The position numbers and the translations under genes were made by a program. Positions 24,765-32,693 of a stretch of 33,164 nucleotides of DNA are shown here, one piece after another (the first letter of the stretch is position 1; each line of letters starts with the position of its first letter). A model generated the notes under the pieces. The model searched no databases. It was not told the origin of the DNA and saw nothing but the letters and a program-made list of their open reading frames with translations. Source of the stretch: a virus; the IMG/VR virus record IMGVR_UViG_3300017779_000065, positions 1-33,164 of that record, one strand, 5' to 3'.

Positions 24765-24998
24765 ATGAGTACATATTTTAAAGTAGAGGGACATTCAGAT
24801 TTAATTAGAGACAGTAGATCAGGTGCTATTGTTAATACTAATAGGTCTAAGTTTTTAATCGCAAAAAAAAGATGTCAAGATGCAACAAAACATAAAGATC
24901 AAATGAGATCAGTTGTAAGACAAATAAATACTTTAAAATGTGAAATGCATGATATTAAAAATTTATTAAAAAGAATGGTAGAAAACAATGGCAATTAG
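24765..24998 (+). CDS. Small structural-cluster protein, 77 aa
   Basis: The N-terminal half (YFKVEGHSDLIRDSRSGAIVNTN) is a motif I associate with a small conserved protein of marine T4-like phages, and the C-terminal half is a basic helical coiled coil (AKKRCQDATKHKDQ, then INTLKCEMHDIKNLLKRMV). It is separated from the giant gene by 2 nt and overlaps the next gene by 11 nt. A role as an assembly or connector protein is likely but not shown; the gene itself is well supported by context. Confidence 0.7.
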   Translation: MSTYFKVEGHSDLIRDSRSGAIVNTNRSKFLIAKKRCQDATKHKDQMRSVVRQINTLKCEMHDIKNLLKRMVENNGN

Positions 24999-25524
24999 AT
25001 CATCACAGGTCACGACCGCTGGAACAGTAGAACAACTAAGACAAGAGTTTAATAATCTTGTCACAGATGTTAGTGGTTTAGAATCTGGTCAATTAAATTT
25101 TGATACTATTGCAGTATCAACATTATCAGTAGGAGATATTTCAATTACTGGTGATTTCAATGTCACTACATTAACACCTACAACATTAACAGTAAAAGGT
25201 GATAGAATAGAATTTGAAGGTACAGGAGCAGATGATGCTTTTGAAACTACATTAGTTGTCACAAATCCAACTGCTGATAGAACAATCACGTTTAAAGATC
25301 AGACAGGTACAGTCGCATATACAGGTGACTTAGGATTTACAAACTCAACTGTGACAGTACACCCTGCCGCAAGTGCAGATGCTGATCTTGCAGGTGGAGA
25401 GACACCATTTGACTTAGGTGCTACAGACGCATTTGGAGTTGCGTTATCATCTAATCTATATGATATGAATGAACCAAAAGGACTGACAAGTACAGTAGAA
25501 ATGGGTTCAGGCACAGGTATATAA
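24988..25524 (+). CDS. Fibre-like virion protein, 178 aa
   Basis: The protein starts MAIRSSQVTTAGTVEQLRQEFNNLVTDVSGLE, a helical segment of the kind seen at the N-terminus of marine phage fibre or collar proteins. It continues in repeated short beta strands (ISITGDFNVTTLTPTTLTVKGDRIEFEG, then TLVVTNPTADRTITFKDQTGTVAYTGD), the phage-fibre 'TNPTADRTITFPD.TGT' pattern. The Gly/Ala-rich C-terminus has no catalytic motif. Probably a trimeric short-fibre component. It ends just before a late promoter, as the last gene of the gp8 operon. Confidence 0.65.
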   Translation: MAIRSSQVTTAGTVEQLRQEFNNLVTDVSGLESGQLNFDTIAVSTLSVGDISITGDFNVTTLTPTTLTVKGDRIEFEGTGADDAFETTLVVTNPTADRTITFKDQTGTVAYTGDLGFTNSTVTVHPAASADADLAGGETPFDLGATDAFGVALSSNLYDMNEPKGLTSTVEMGSGTGI

Positions 25525-25528
25525 TGAT

Positions 25529-25536
25529 TATAAATA
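25529..25536 (+). promoter_or_regulatory. T4-type late promoter (TATAAATA)
   Basis: An exact octamer lies 5 nt after the previous stop and 31 nt before ATG 25568, which also has AGGAG at 25555-25559. Confidence 0.8.
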
Positions 25537-25567
25537 AACATATAACAATACAATAGGAGTATAAGAA

Positions 25568-26671
25568 ATGCCAACAGTACTACAATTTAGACGAGGTACT
25601 ACATCGCAGAATAACTCATTCACTGGCGCTATCGGTGAGATCACTTATGATACAGACAAAGATGTATTAAGGATTCATGACGGTAGTACGGCTGGTGGTT
25701 TTTCAATGGTTTCTGCAGCGAGTACCGATACACTTACAAACAAAACAATAACAAGTCCAAACATAACTACATCGATAATCCCGACTAGCGCAGACGGAGC
25801 AGCGATAGGTAGTGCATCAAAAGAATTTTCAGACTTGTTCTTAGCAGATGCCTCAACAATTCAATTTGGTAATGATCAAGAGATCAGACTAATACACACA
25901 GCAGACACAGGATTAATTTTAAAACATACTGCAACTGCTGATGACAAACCAATTTCACTTACATTACAAACAGGTGAAACAGATATTGCTGCCAGTGATG
26001 TAATTGGAAAAATAGATTTCCAAGCACCAGACGAAGCTACAGGAACAGACGCAATTTTAGTTGCGGCTGGAATCGAAGCAGTATCAGAAGGTGACTTTAG
26101 TTCATCTAACAACGCAACAAAATTAAGTTTCAAAACTGCTGCTTCAGAAGCGGCTGCAGAGAAAATGAGTTTAAGTTCAGCTGGTAATTTAACAGTTTCA
26201 GGTGATGTTAGCGTAGGTGATGATTTAACTCTTGCGTCTGATGGTGCCATAGTGACTTTCGGTTCAGACTCAGAAATTACAATGACACACGATGCTGATG
26301 TAGGATTAAAATTCAAACACACAGCAACAGCAGATGATAAACCAATTGTATTAACATTACAAACTGGTGAAACTGATATGGCCGCTAACGATGTTATTGG
26401 TGCATTAAGATTTCAAGCACCAGATGAAGGTACAGGAACAGATGCGATATTAGTTGCTGCTGCTATTGAAGCAGTTGCAGAAGGTGATTTCTCAGCTTCT
26501 AGTAATGCAACTAAAATTTCATTTAAGTGTGGTAATTCAGAAGCAGCTACAGAAAAAGCAAAAATCGTAGGTTCAACTGGTAAGTTTCACGCAACGCCAG
26601 ATAGTATTCTATTGATTAAAAACTCTTCTGGTTCTACATTGAAAACAGTAAACGGACATGCTGCCATTTAA
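25568..26671 (+). CDS. Tail fibre-like protein with internal duplication, 367 aa
   Basis: The N-terminus (LQFRRGTTSQNNSFTGAIGEITYDTDKDVLRIHDGST) is the short attachment domain found at the start of many phage fibres and of the major tropism determinant. It is followed by TLTNKTITSPNI, a common fibre linker. Residues 91-202 and 221-332 are two copies of one beta-rich module with the shared core KHTATADDKPI.LTLQTGETD. The end (DSILLIKNSSGSTLKTVNGHA) has no lectin signature. It is probably a fibre or decoration protein that touches the host surface. Own late promoter and good ribosome-binding site. Confidence 0.75.
   Translation: MPTVLQFRRGTTSQNNSFTGAIGEITYDTDKDVLRIHDGSTAGGFSMVSAASTDTLTNKTITSPNITTSIIPTSADGAAIGSASKEFSDLFLADASTIQFGNDQEIRLIHTADTGLILKHTATADDKPISLTLQTGETDIAASDVIGKIDFQAPDEATGTDAILVAAGIEAVSEGDFSSSNNATKLSFKTAASEAAAEKMSLSSAGNLTVSGDVSVGDDLTLASDGAIVTFGSDSEITMTHDADVGLKFKHTATADDKPIVLTLQTGETDMAANDVIGALRFQAPDEGTGTDAILVAAAIEAVAEGDFSASSNATKISFKCGNSEAATEKAKIVGSTGKFHATPDSILLIKNSSGSTLKTVNGHAAI
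25838..26563 (+). repeat. Two-copy internal module within the fibre gene
   Basis: The two modules encoded at 25838-26173 and 26228-26563 are 390 bp apart. Protein identity is high (blocks KHTATADDKPI, LTLQTGETD, FQAPDE, GTDAILVAA, EGDFS and ATK.SFK), but third codon positions have drifted, so the duplication is old. Confidence 0.85.
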
Positions 26672-26712
26672 TGGTTGACAATTCGTTAGGAATATAGTAT
26701 AAAGGAAAGATT

Positions 26713-27669
26713 ATGACAGCAAGAAACCCATTATATTACGCTAGTGATGAGCTGAAAGAAATGTCAGCTGCAGAATTATTGAAATGGCAACAACAAGCCA
26801 TTTATCAATATTCACAAAGTAAATCAGTTGTGATAACTGTTGACGCAGGTAATGGTAATATTGGTACAACGATGAACGACACTAGATTTAGATCATCGGC
26901 CGCAGCACAACAAGCATCTTCACACCCAGGTTCAGGTGCTCTTGATACAGTGACAACTGCTTTTAATCATATTGTTGTGACTGTCACTAACCCAAGTGTG
27001 ACAGGTGATACGAACAATAGATTGTTCCCTTGCTACTATGATAGTTCAGCAGGTGCAGTACAAGCAATGACTGAAACAGATTTTGTTGATACATTTATTA
27101 AACCTGCTCTAGTTTTAATGCAGGCTTCTTCAGAAGCAACTGCTGGAGATTACGGTGGAACATATACAATATCAACAGGAACATCTTTATCAAATCATAC
27201 CAATGTTTCTACAACGGCAGTCTTAACAGATACAATCGCAGATATATCAGAATACACATCAGGTCAAATTGGTTCATCAGGTTCTTTTCAAGATCATAAT
27301 GAAACAGTAAATAACTATTACATGCATGTAAGAAACGGAGTTGATGTTGACGCTACAGGTAAATTACCTTTACAGGTAGATGCCAGTGGTAATTTAAATG
27401 AATATGCAGCTGCAACATTCAAAGGTTATCTTGCAGAATACATTAAAGACTTAGCAGCTTCAGATGATGTTGCTTCTGGTCATAATTTAAGATACAACAT
27501 TAATGGTAGTGGAAACTCAAGAGGAACAGCAATGGTTGATACCAAAATGGATGGTTCTGGTTCTGAAACAAATAGATTTGTTGGTGGTGATGATTACAGA
27601 TCACAAAAGTTTCCTAGTGGTTCTTCAGCTGCTGTCACAACATATAACTTTAAGGTTAACTTAGAATAA
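26713..27669 (+). CDS. Virion structural protein near the fibre cluster, 318 aa
   Basis: The start (TARNPLYYASDELKEMSAAELLKWQQQAIYQYSQ) is a conserved N-terminus I associate with a structural protein of marine T4-like phages. The centre is Thr/Ser/Gly-rich and the end has YRSQKFPSGSSAAVTTYNFKVNLE, like a C-terminal beta strand that docks to a partner. No enzyme motif is visible. AAGGAA lies 5-10 nt upstream of ATG 26713. It follows the fibre gene and probably belongs to the tail or fibre apparatus, though its exact location in the virion is unknown. Confidence 0.7.
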   Translation: MTARNPLYYASDELKEMSAAELLKWQQQAIYQYSQSKSVVITVDAGNGNIGTTMNDTRFRSSAAAQQASSHPGSGALDTVTTAFNHIVVTVTNPSVTGDTNNRLFPCYYDSSAGAVQAMTETDFVDTFIKPALVLMQASSEATAGDYGGTYTISTGTSLSNHTNVSTTAVLTDTIADISEYTSGQIGSSGSFQDHNETVNNYYMHVRNGVDVDATGKLPLQVDASGNLNEYAAATFKGYLAEYIKDLAASDDVASGHNLRYNINGSGNSRGTAMVDTKMDGSGSETNRFVGGDDYRSQKFPSGSSAAVTTYNFKVNLE

Positions 27670-27693
27670 CAATTATATTATTAGGAGTATATT

Positions 27694-28368
27694 ATGAAAG
27701 TAAGCACAAACGATGGTGCAACCCATGAAGTGGTTAAACCTGTTAAAACAACCCCACAGATAAAAGTTGCGAATTACTCTAACGAAGATTCTACAATTAA
27801 AAATCTTACAAAAGAAACTTTTGCTCACGCAGAGTTTATCAATAACGATAGAACAGTTTGTAAAATATATTGGAAGAACCCAGATGGTCATGGAAACGTA
27901 GATAAAGAGTTAGATCACTTTACAGTAAATCTAGAAGATACAACAGACGACGGCAAAGAACACCCTTACATTACAAAACTTTTCGAGTTAACAACTCTTG
28001 ATGAAATGCATGAGAACACTTGGAATAGAATGAAAGGTCAACAAAAAATGTGGCGTGAGTTTGCTATTAAAATTGCAAAACAAGACGGACTAATTATTGA
28101 CCCTGTTGCTTATTATGACTCCGATACACAATCAGCAAAACTAGATACTAAGTTTTTTGGACAAACACTACAATTATTGTTTGAAGATTTTGATGTAGAA
28201 AAACAAAAAGAAGATTTGTTTATTATTAAGTTAGCTGCATTTGAATTAGATATGGTTAAGTCATCTAACGATAGAGAAAGAAAAACAAGACTTAGAAAAG
28301 CAAAAACACCTCTTGAAGTATTAAGTATATTACTTGAATTAAAAGAGATAACAGAAATCCCTGTTTAA
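27694..28368 (+). CDS. Hypothetical 224-aa protein
   Basis: A good ribosome-binding site (AGGAG at 27682-27686) precedes ATG 27694. The N-terminal half is beta-like and polar; the middle has NTWNRMKGQQKMWREFAIKIAKQDG. The C-terminal half is helical and charged (LLFEDFDVEKQKEDLFIIKLAAFELD, RERKTRLRKAKTPLEVLSILLELKE). I do not recognise the family. The C-terminal charged helices suggest an interaction or assembly protein. The gene ends head-on with the minus-strand glycosyltransferase gene, and the two stop codons overlap. Confidence 0.65.
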   Translation: MKVSTNDGATHEVVKPVKTTPQIKVANYSNEDSTIKNLTKETFAHAEFINNDRTVCKIYWKNPDGHGNVDKELDHFTVNLEDTTDDGKEHPYITKLFELTTLDEMHENTWNRMKGQQKMWREFAIKIAKQDGLIIDPVAYYDSDTQSAKLDTKFFGQTLQLLFEDFDVEKQKEDLFIIKLAAFELDMVKSSNDRERKTRLRKAKTPLEVLSILLELKEITEIPV

Positions 28369-29186
28369 GAATCTAAAATATTAAAAACTCTCTCAAAATC
28401 TTTTGTGATAACATGTACTAGACAAGAGTATTTTATTCTTGCATCTACTGTATCTGTTAATACTAGTTCATGCCAATGTGGGGGAACATCAAGAACAGGT
28501 ACTTTGTATTTGTCTATCATATAAGAAGCAAAAACTTCATTGTTATAAAAATATCTTTTATCAATATGTTTAATACTATCAATTAGTTTTTTACATTCAT
28601 CCATTCTCTCAGAAAATTTAAGTTGATCTCTTGCAATATGATTACCACCAAATATTCCTGTATTAACAATAACATTCTGAGTAAGTGGTACACCATCTAC
28701 TTTCATCATATCTTTTTTCATTAGACCTTTAATCAACCAATGATATTCATCTAGTTCTTTTAATTGATCTTTATATTCTTTTGATTGTGTTCTAATAGAA
28801 AACTCATGTCTAGTTTCTAATTTAGTTCTTAATCCAACTCGTTCATTAAAATCATCAATAGGAATGAAATGAGTAATAAATTTATTAAAATCAAATTTGT
28901 CAAATATATTAATATTGGTATTAGGAATAACATCAAAGTCAAGATATAATACTCTGTCATACTCATTACAAAACTCTTCCCATTTTTGAATCTTGTATAT
29001 ATTTAAATCATCATACTTAGTAGAGTTTGGTGTTAGTAATTTAAAATCTGCATTACATATTTCAGCATAATTTTTTAAACCGTCTCTTAATCGATGAAAA
29101 TGTTTTTCGAATTGTATTGAGTTATGACTTCTCTTTTTTGTAGTGTCAGTAATCTTTGTGTAAATGCTAAATATTAGATCGTTCAT
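28365..29186 (-). CDS. Glycosyltransferase-like protein B (GT-A fold, DFD)
   Basis: I start this 273-aa protein at the ATG at 29186 rather than an in-frame ATG at 29225. GGAGAG lies just upstream of 29186, and the paralogue begins with similar residues (IYSIY versus IFSIY). The core has EYDRVLYLDFDVIPNT with a DxD motif at 83-85, and VNTGIFGG at 174-181: the metal- and acceptor-site pattern of nucleotide-sugar-dependent transferases. The end (VPPHWHELVLTD) resembles the paralogue's VQWLDSKWHYFYD. It probably transfers a sugar to host or phage surface glycan or to phage DNA/protein; the substrate is unknown. It overlaps the upstream paralogue by 20 nt and ends in the stop of the converging gene. 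Confidence 0.75.
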   Translation of the reverse strand: MNDLIFSIYTKITDTTKKRSHNSIQFEKHFHRLRDGLKNYAEICNADFKLLTPNSTKYDDLNIYKIQKWEEFCNEYDRVLYLDFDVIPNTNINIFDKFDFNKFITHFIPIDDFNERVGLRTKLETRHEFSIRTQSKEYKDQLKELDEYHWLIKGLMKKDMMKVDGVPLTQNVIVNTGIFGGNHIARDQLKFSERMDECKKLIDSIKHIDKRYFYNNEVFASYMIDKYKVPVLDVPPHWHELVLTDTVDARIKYSCLVHVITKDFERVFNILDS

Positions 29187-30066
29187 ATGCTCTCCAACAA
29201 TAATCAAATTCTTTATTAATCGCATGGATTATTTTTGTATCTTTAGGAATGTGTAATTCCGAATCGTAAAAATAATGCCACTTACTATCTAACCATTGTA
29301 CTGGCACCTCATTAGATACTAGTTTATATGAAAAGATAGTTTCATTATCAAATCCAAATGTATCTGTTATGTTTTTAGGATACATACTATCTGATTTATA
29401 TTCCTCTGTTTTTAGATACTTCATTATATCATAAGTTGTATCAATGTCAACAAAAAAGCCTAGTCTATTCAAACTTTCTTTTGTTGCACCAATAATCCCT
29501 GTGTTAACAACATTACATTGAGGGTCATAATCTGTTTCTTCTAACATTGCCATTGCATTAAAATATTTTGCAGAGGGTGATCTTATTGTTCCTTTAATAT
29601 CAAAAAGTGTTTGACCACTGTGTCGTATCTGTTTGTTGTTATGCACGATTGCTATACCTTTACTTAAATCCCATGCATCAAAAAAAGATTCATTTGTCAT
29701 TGGAACAGTATCAAAATCTAAGTATAATACTTCATCATATTTTTCTGCAAGATCATAGAGTAAATGAATCTTATATTCATTCACAATATTGTATGAAGTA
29801 ATAAAAGGATAGTTTGTATTATAGAATTGTTTTAGTTTTTTGTACTTTTCATCATACTCAAATAGTTTAAAATCAGCACCAATTGATTCTGCATATTTCT
29901 TTTTACATTCAACTAATCTACTATAATGTTCTTTAAATTTCTTTTTAGTATTGATGTTAGTAGGAGTCTCATTTTCTCTTCTTATTGCTTTATCAAAGAA
30001 ATCCAACTCTTTTTCAGGTATATCAATATATATGCTGTAAATAACTCTTGACAATGTATCATCCAT
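29167..30066 (-). CDS. Glycosyltransferase-like protein A (GT-A fold, DFD)
   Basis: The 299-aa protein is the first gene of the minus-strand pair. EKYDEVLYLDFDTVPMTNESFFDAWD contains the DxD motif at 117-119, and CNVVNTGIIGATKE (185-198) is the matching acceptor-side loop. The N-terminal ADFKLFEYDEKYKKL corresponds to ADFKLLTPNSTKYDDL in the downstream copy, so the two genes are a diverged tandem duplication. A perfect sigma70 promoter lies upstream, with a leader of only about 16 nt and no clear ribosome-binding site. It is expected to be an early enzyme modifying host or phage glycans. The family call is good; the substrate is not known. Confidence 0.75.
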   Translation of the reverse strand: MDDTLSRVIYSIYIDIPEKELDFFDKAIRRENETPTNINTKKKFKEHYSRLVECKKKYAESIGADFKLFEYDEKYKKLKQFYNTNYPFITSYNIVNEYKIHLLYDLAEKYDEVLYLDFDTVPMTNESFFDAWDLSKGIAIVHNNKQIRHSGQTLFDIKGTIRSPSAKYFNAMAMLEETDYDPQCNVVNTGIIGATKESLNRLGFFVDIDTTYDIMKYLKTEEYKSDSMYPKNITDTFGFDNETIFSYKLVSNEVPVQWLDSKWHYFYDSELHIPKDTKIIHAINKEFDYCWRAYERSNI

Positions 30067-30074
30067 TCTGGTAT

Positions 30075-30082
30075 TATAAATA
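30075..30082 (+). promoter_or_regulatory. Late promoter for the epimerase (TATAAATA)
   Basis: An exact octamer lies 34 nt upstream of ATG 30117. It overlaps the expected start of the minus-strand early transcript, which begins near 30082. Confidence 0.7.
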
Positions 30083-30088
30083 TGTTAT

Positions 30089-30117
30089 ATTATAGAATAT
30101 TTAGATTGGATTGTCAA
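30089..30117 (-). promoter_or_regulatory. Perfect consensus sigma70 promoter, minus strand
   Basis: On the minus strand, TTGACA (+ strand 30112-30117) and TATAAT (+ strand 30089-30094) are 17 nt apart, the full housekeeping consensus. The -35 box reaches the first base of the epimerase start codon. Transcription would start near 30082 and run into the two glycosyltransferase genes. Confidence 0.85.
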
Positions 30118-30938
30118 TGATTATTTTGATTACAGGTGATAAAGGATTTATTGGGTCTCATCTTAGACAGTCGTTAGTAAGTGAAGGTCACATTGTCTTA
30201 GGATTTGATCATGTAGATGATTATGATGTCGGTAATATTACTGAGGATATTGTTAAAAAAGTAAACAAGATTGTTCACTTAGCTGCATACGCAGATGTTC
30301 GGGCAAGTATGGAAGACCCTAACAAATGGTATGAAAACAATGTAGTAAAATCGAGTCGTCTATTTGAATTATGCAATAAGTTTAATACACAATGCGTATA
30401 TGCTTCATCGTCATGTGTGAAAGAATGGTGGAAGTCGCCATATGGTACTTCTAAAAAAGTAATGGAAGATATGGCAAATGTGCATGGACGATTTGTTGGT
30501 TTAAGATTTTCTAATGTTTATGGTGATAATGGTAGAGAGACAATGCTACTACCTTTGATGTTAAAAGGAAAACTTAAATACTCTACTAATCATACTAGAG
30601 ATTTTGTTCATGTTAATGATGTAGTAGATTGCATAAAACTATTTCTAAAAATGGACAACTTTGACAATCTTGATGAATTAGTTTATAATGTGGGAACAGG
30701 AACAGGAAGAAGAATATCTGATCTTGTAAAACAGTATGGATATGATGTACCAATTACAGAAGGTGACCCATGTGAAATGAAAGATAACACGGCAGACAAC
30801 GCTAATCTCTTAAAATTAGGGTGGTCGCCAAAAGAGAATTTAGATAAATACTTAAAAGGAAAATTAAATGGCGATACCAACAACAAAGAGTACATTCAAG
30901 GATTACTGCCTAAGAAATCTAGGGTTCGGAGTAATTGA
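30117..30938 (+). CDS. NAD-dependent nucleotide-sugar epimerase/dehydratase
   Basis: This 273-aa extended short-chain dehydrogenase starts at ATG 30117; a TTG six bases upstream is in the same frame but less likely. Motifs: Rossmann loop GDKGFIG (7-13), HLAAYADV (54-61), the catalytic serine in ASSSC (96-100), YGTSK with Y109/K113, FSNVYGDNG (131-139) and RDFVHVNDVV (161-170). Such enzymes epimerise, dehydrate or decarboxylate UDP-, dTDP- or GDP-sugars. The specific sugar cannot be told. It lies back-to-back with the glycosyltransferases and could supply their donor. It has a late promoter. Its last 24 codons overlap gp13 in another frame. Confidence 0.85.
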   Translation: MIILITGDKGFIGSHLRQSLVSEGHIVLGFDHVDDYDVGNITEDIVKKVNKIVHLAAYADVRASMEDPNKWYENNVVKSSRLFELCNKFNTQCVYASSSCVKEWWKSPYGTSKKVMEDMANVHGRFVGLRFSNVYGDNGRETMLLPLMLKGKLKYSTNHTRDFVHVNDVVDCIKLFLKMDNFDNLDELVYNVGTGTGRRISDLVKQYGYDVPITEGDPCEMKDNTADNANLLKLGWSPKENLDKYLKGKLNGDTNNKEYIQGLLPKKSRVRSN

Positions 30939-31677
30939 CATCAATGTTTCAGACGATCAAGTAGATGATCGTATAGATGAGGCTTTACAATATTTTTCAA
31001 CATATCATTTTGATCAAGTTGAAAAGATGTATCTCAAATATGAAATCACAGAGGCAGATATAACTAGAGCAAGAGGAAACTCAACAACTTCAGCAACAGA
31101 TGTTTCTGATACTTCAGTCACAGCTACTTTCAAAGAAGGTAATAATTTTATTCCTATGCCAACAACTGTACTTTCAGTAGTACAAGTATTTCCATTTGAC
31201 AATGCCGCATCAACTAATATGTTTGATATTAAATATCAAATGAGACTAAATGATTTGTATGATTTTTCATCAACATCAATGATACATTATGAAATGACAA
31301 TGCAACATTTAGATTATCTTTCACATATTTTAGTAGGACAAAACCCTATAAGATTTTCTGAACATCAACAAAGATTGTATATTGATATGGATTGGGAATC
31401 AGTTTCAGCAGGTGAGTATTTAATTATTGAATGCTATAGAAAACTAGACCCAACTACTTACACTGATATTTTTAACAACATATATTTAAAAAGATATGCG
31501 TCTGCATTAATCAAAAAACAATGGGGTTCCAATTTAAACAAATTTCAAAATGTTCAATTACTTGGTGGGGTCACAATGAATGGTGATCAGATTTACCAAC
31601 AAGCAACAGACGAAATTAGAGAGATAGAACAATATATTGATAATCATCAATACCCAGACATGATAATTAAAGGATAA
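30868..31677 (+). CDS. gp13: Neck protein gp13
   Basis: The 269-aa protein begins AIPTTKSTFKDYCLRNLGFGVIDINVSDDQVDDRIDEALQYF, the conserved N-terminus of marine T4-type gp13, and ends with the Lys-Gln-Trp-Gly helix region (SALIKKQWGSNLNKFQNVQLLGGVTMNG) typical of the family. gp13 with gp14 builds the neck that joins head to tail after DNA packaging. AAAGGA at 30855-30860 is a good ribosome-binding site for ATG 30868, even though this lies inside the epimerase gene (71-nt overlap). Confidence 0.9.
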   Translation: MAIPTTKSTFKDYCLRNLGFGVIDINVSDDQVDDRIDEALQYFSTYHFDQVEKMYLKYEITEADITRARGNSTTSATDVSDTSVTATFKEGNNFIPMPTTVLSVVQVFPFDNAASTNMFDIKYQMRLNDLYDFSSTSMIHYEMTMQHLDYLSHILVGQNPIRFSEHQQRLYIDMDWESVSAGEYLIIECYRKLDPTTYTDIFNNIYLKRYASALIKKQWGSNLNKFQNVQLLGGVTMNGDQIYQQATDEIREIEQYIDNHQYPDMIIKG

Positions 31678-31679
31678 CC

Positions 31680-32693
31680 ATGGCTGTCAACAGTGCATTT
31701 AAAACATCAGGTCTTGCTGCATCGACAAGTGAACAGGATTTATACTCTAATCTAATTAGAGAGTCAATTCAAATTCACGGTCATGATGTTAACTATATGG
31801 ATAGAACATTGCAAGCCAGAGACGATATTTTTGGCGAAGACTCCCTTTCAAAGTTTGAAAAACAACAAACTATTGAAATGTATGTTGAAGATGCAGAAGG
31901 TGGTTATCAAGGAGAAAAAGAATTAATACAACAATTCGGTTTAGAGAATAGAAACGAAATTACATTTGTTGTACATAGAAAAAGATTTGACGATGTTGCT
32001 CATCAACTAGATTTAGAAAGTGGAACAGACACTACTGAAGGTTCAGTCCTATTAGAGTCAGGTACACTTGCACAACATCGTTTCGGAGTACAGTCAGCAA
32101 CTTTTGATTCAGCGTATTTAAGAAACGAAGATGCTACTTTAGGAACATATAACAACAGACCTAAAGAAGGTGATTTAGTATTTCATCCTGTACTTAATAA
32201 GTTATTTGAAGTTTCATTCGTAGATCACGATGAACCATTTCATCAATTAGATAACAACCCTGTTTACAAATTAAGATGTAAACAATTTGAATATAGTTCA
32301 GAGGAATTAAATACAGGTGTTGCAAATATTGATGCGATTGAAGATGCGTTAACTCAAGATGTTCTAAATCATCAATTCACTCTTGAGACAACTTCTACAT
32401 ACAACGAAAGTGTATCACTTGAGTTCTTTACAAACGGAACATATACAGACTCGTTATTAATGGAAGACAACGATACTGTAGTTATGGAAGATGATAATTC
32501 ATCGGTTGGTGAAAACATACTTCTAGAAAATCCTGCTGACTCAGGTGACGATAGCTACTTATTAACGGAAGACTATATAGTAGGGGATATGTCAACAGAC
32601 AAGACAGCTCAAAACGAGTTGTTTGATGAACAAGATGATACAATATTAGATTTCACTGAAAGAAACCCATTCGGTGATGCTGGAGAATTATAA
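31680..32693 (+). CDS. gp14: Neck protein gp14 with C-terminal motif extension
   Basis: The 337-aa protein has the gp14 core: SEQDLYSNLIRESIQIHGHDVNYMDRTLQARDDIFGED, then VEDAEGGYQGEKELIQQFGLENRNEITFVVHRKRF and EGDLVFHPVLNKLFEVSFVDHDEPFHQLDNNPVYKLRCKQFEYSSEELNTG. After about residue 245 it carries a tail built from acidic elements (LLMEDNDTVVMEDDN, ENILLEN), before a final FDEQDDTILDFTERNPFGD block. It is longer than T4 gp14 (256 aa). It starts 2 nt after gp13 and overlaps gp15 by one base (TAATG). Confidence 0.9.
   Translation: MAVNSAFKTSGLAASTSEQDLYSNLIRESIQIHGHDVNYMDRTLQARDDIFGEDSLSKFEKQQTIEMYVEDAEGGYQGEKELIQQFGLENRNEITFVVHRKRFDDVAHQLDLESGTDTTEGSVLLESGTLAQHRFGVQSATFDSAYLRNEDATLGTYNNRPKEGDLVFHPVLNKLFEVSFVDHDEPFHQLDNNPVYKLRCKQFEYSSEELNTGVANIDAIEDALTQDVLNHQFTLETTSTYNESVSLEFFTNGTYTDSLLMEDNDTVVMEDDNSSVGENILLENPADSGDDSYLLTEDYIVGDMSTDKTAQNELFDEQDDTILDFTERNPFGDAGEL

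Noticed and set aside
25568-26671. Possible diversity-generating retroelement target, given the tropism-determinant-like N-terminus
   Set aside because: No reverse transcriptase, template repeat or lectin-type C-terminus is visible in the window.
26675-26703. TTGACA, 17 nt, TATAAA before the gene at 26713
   Set aside because: Transcription would start only a few bases before the ATG and would miss the AAGGAA ribosome-binding site, so it is probably chance.
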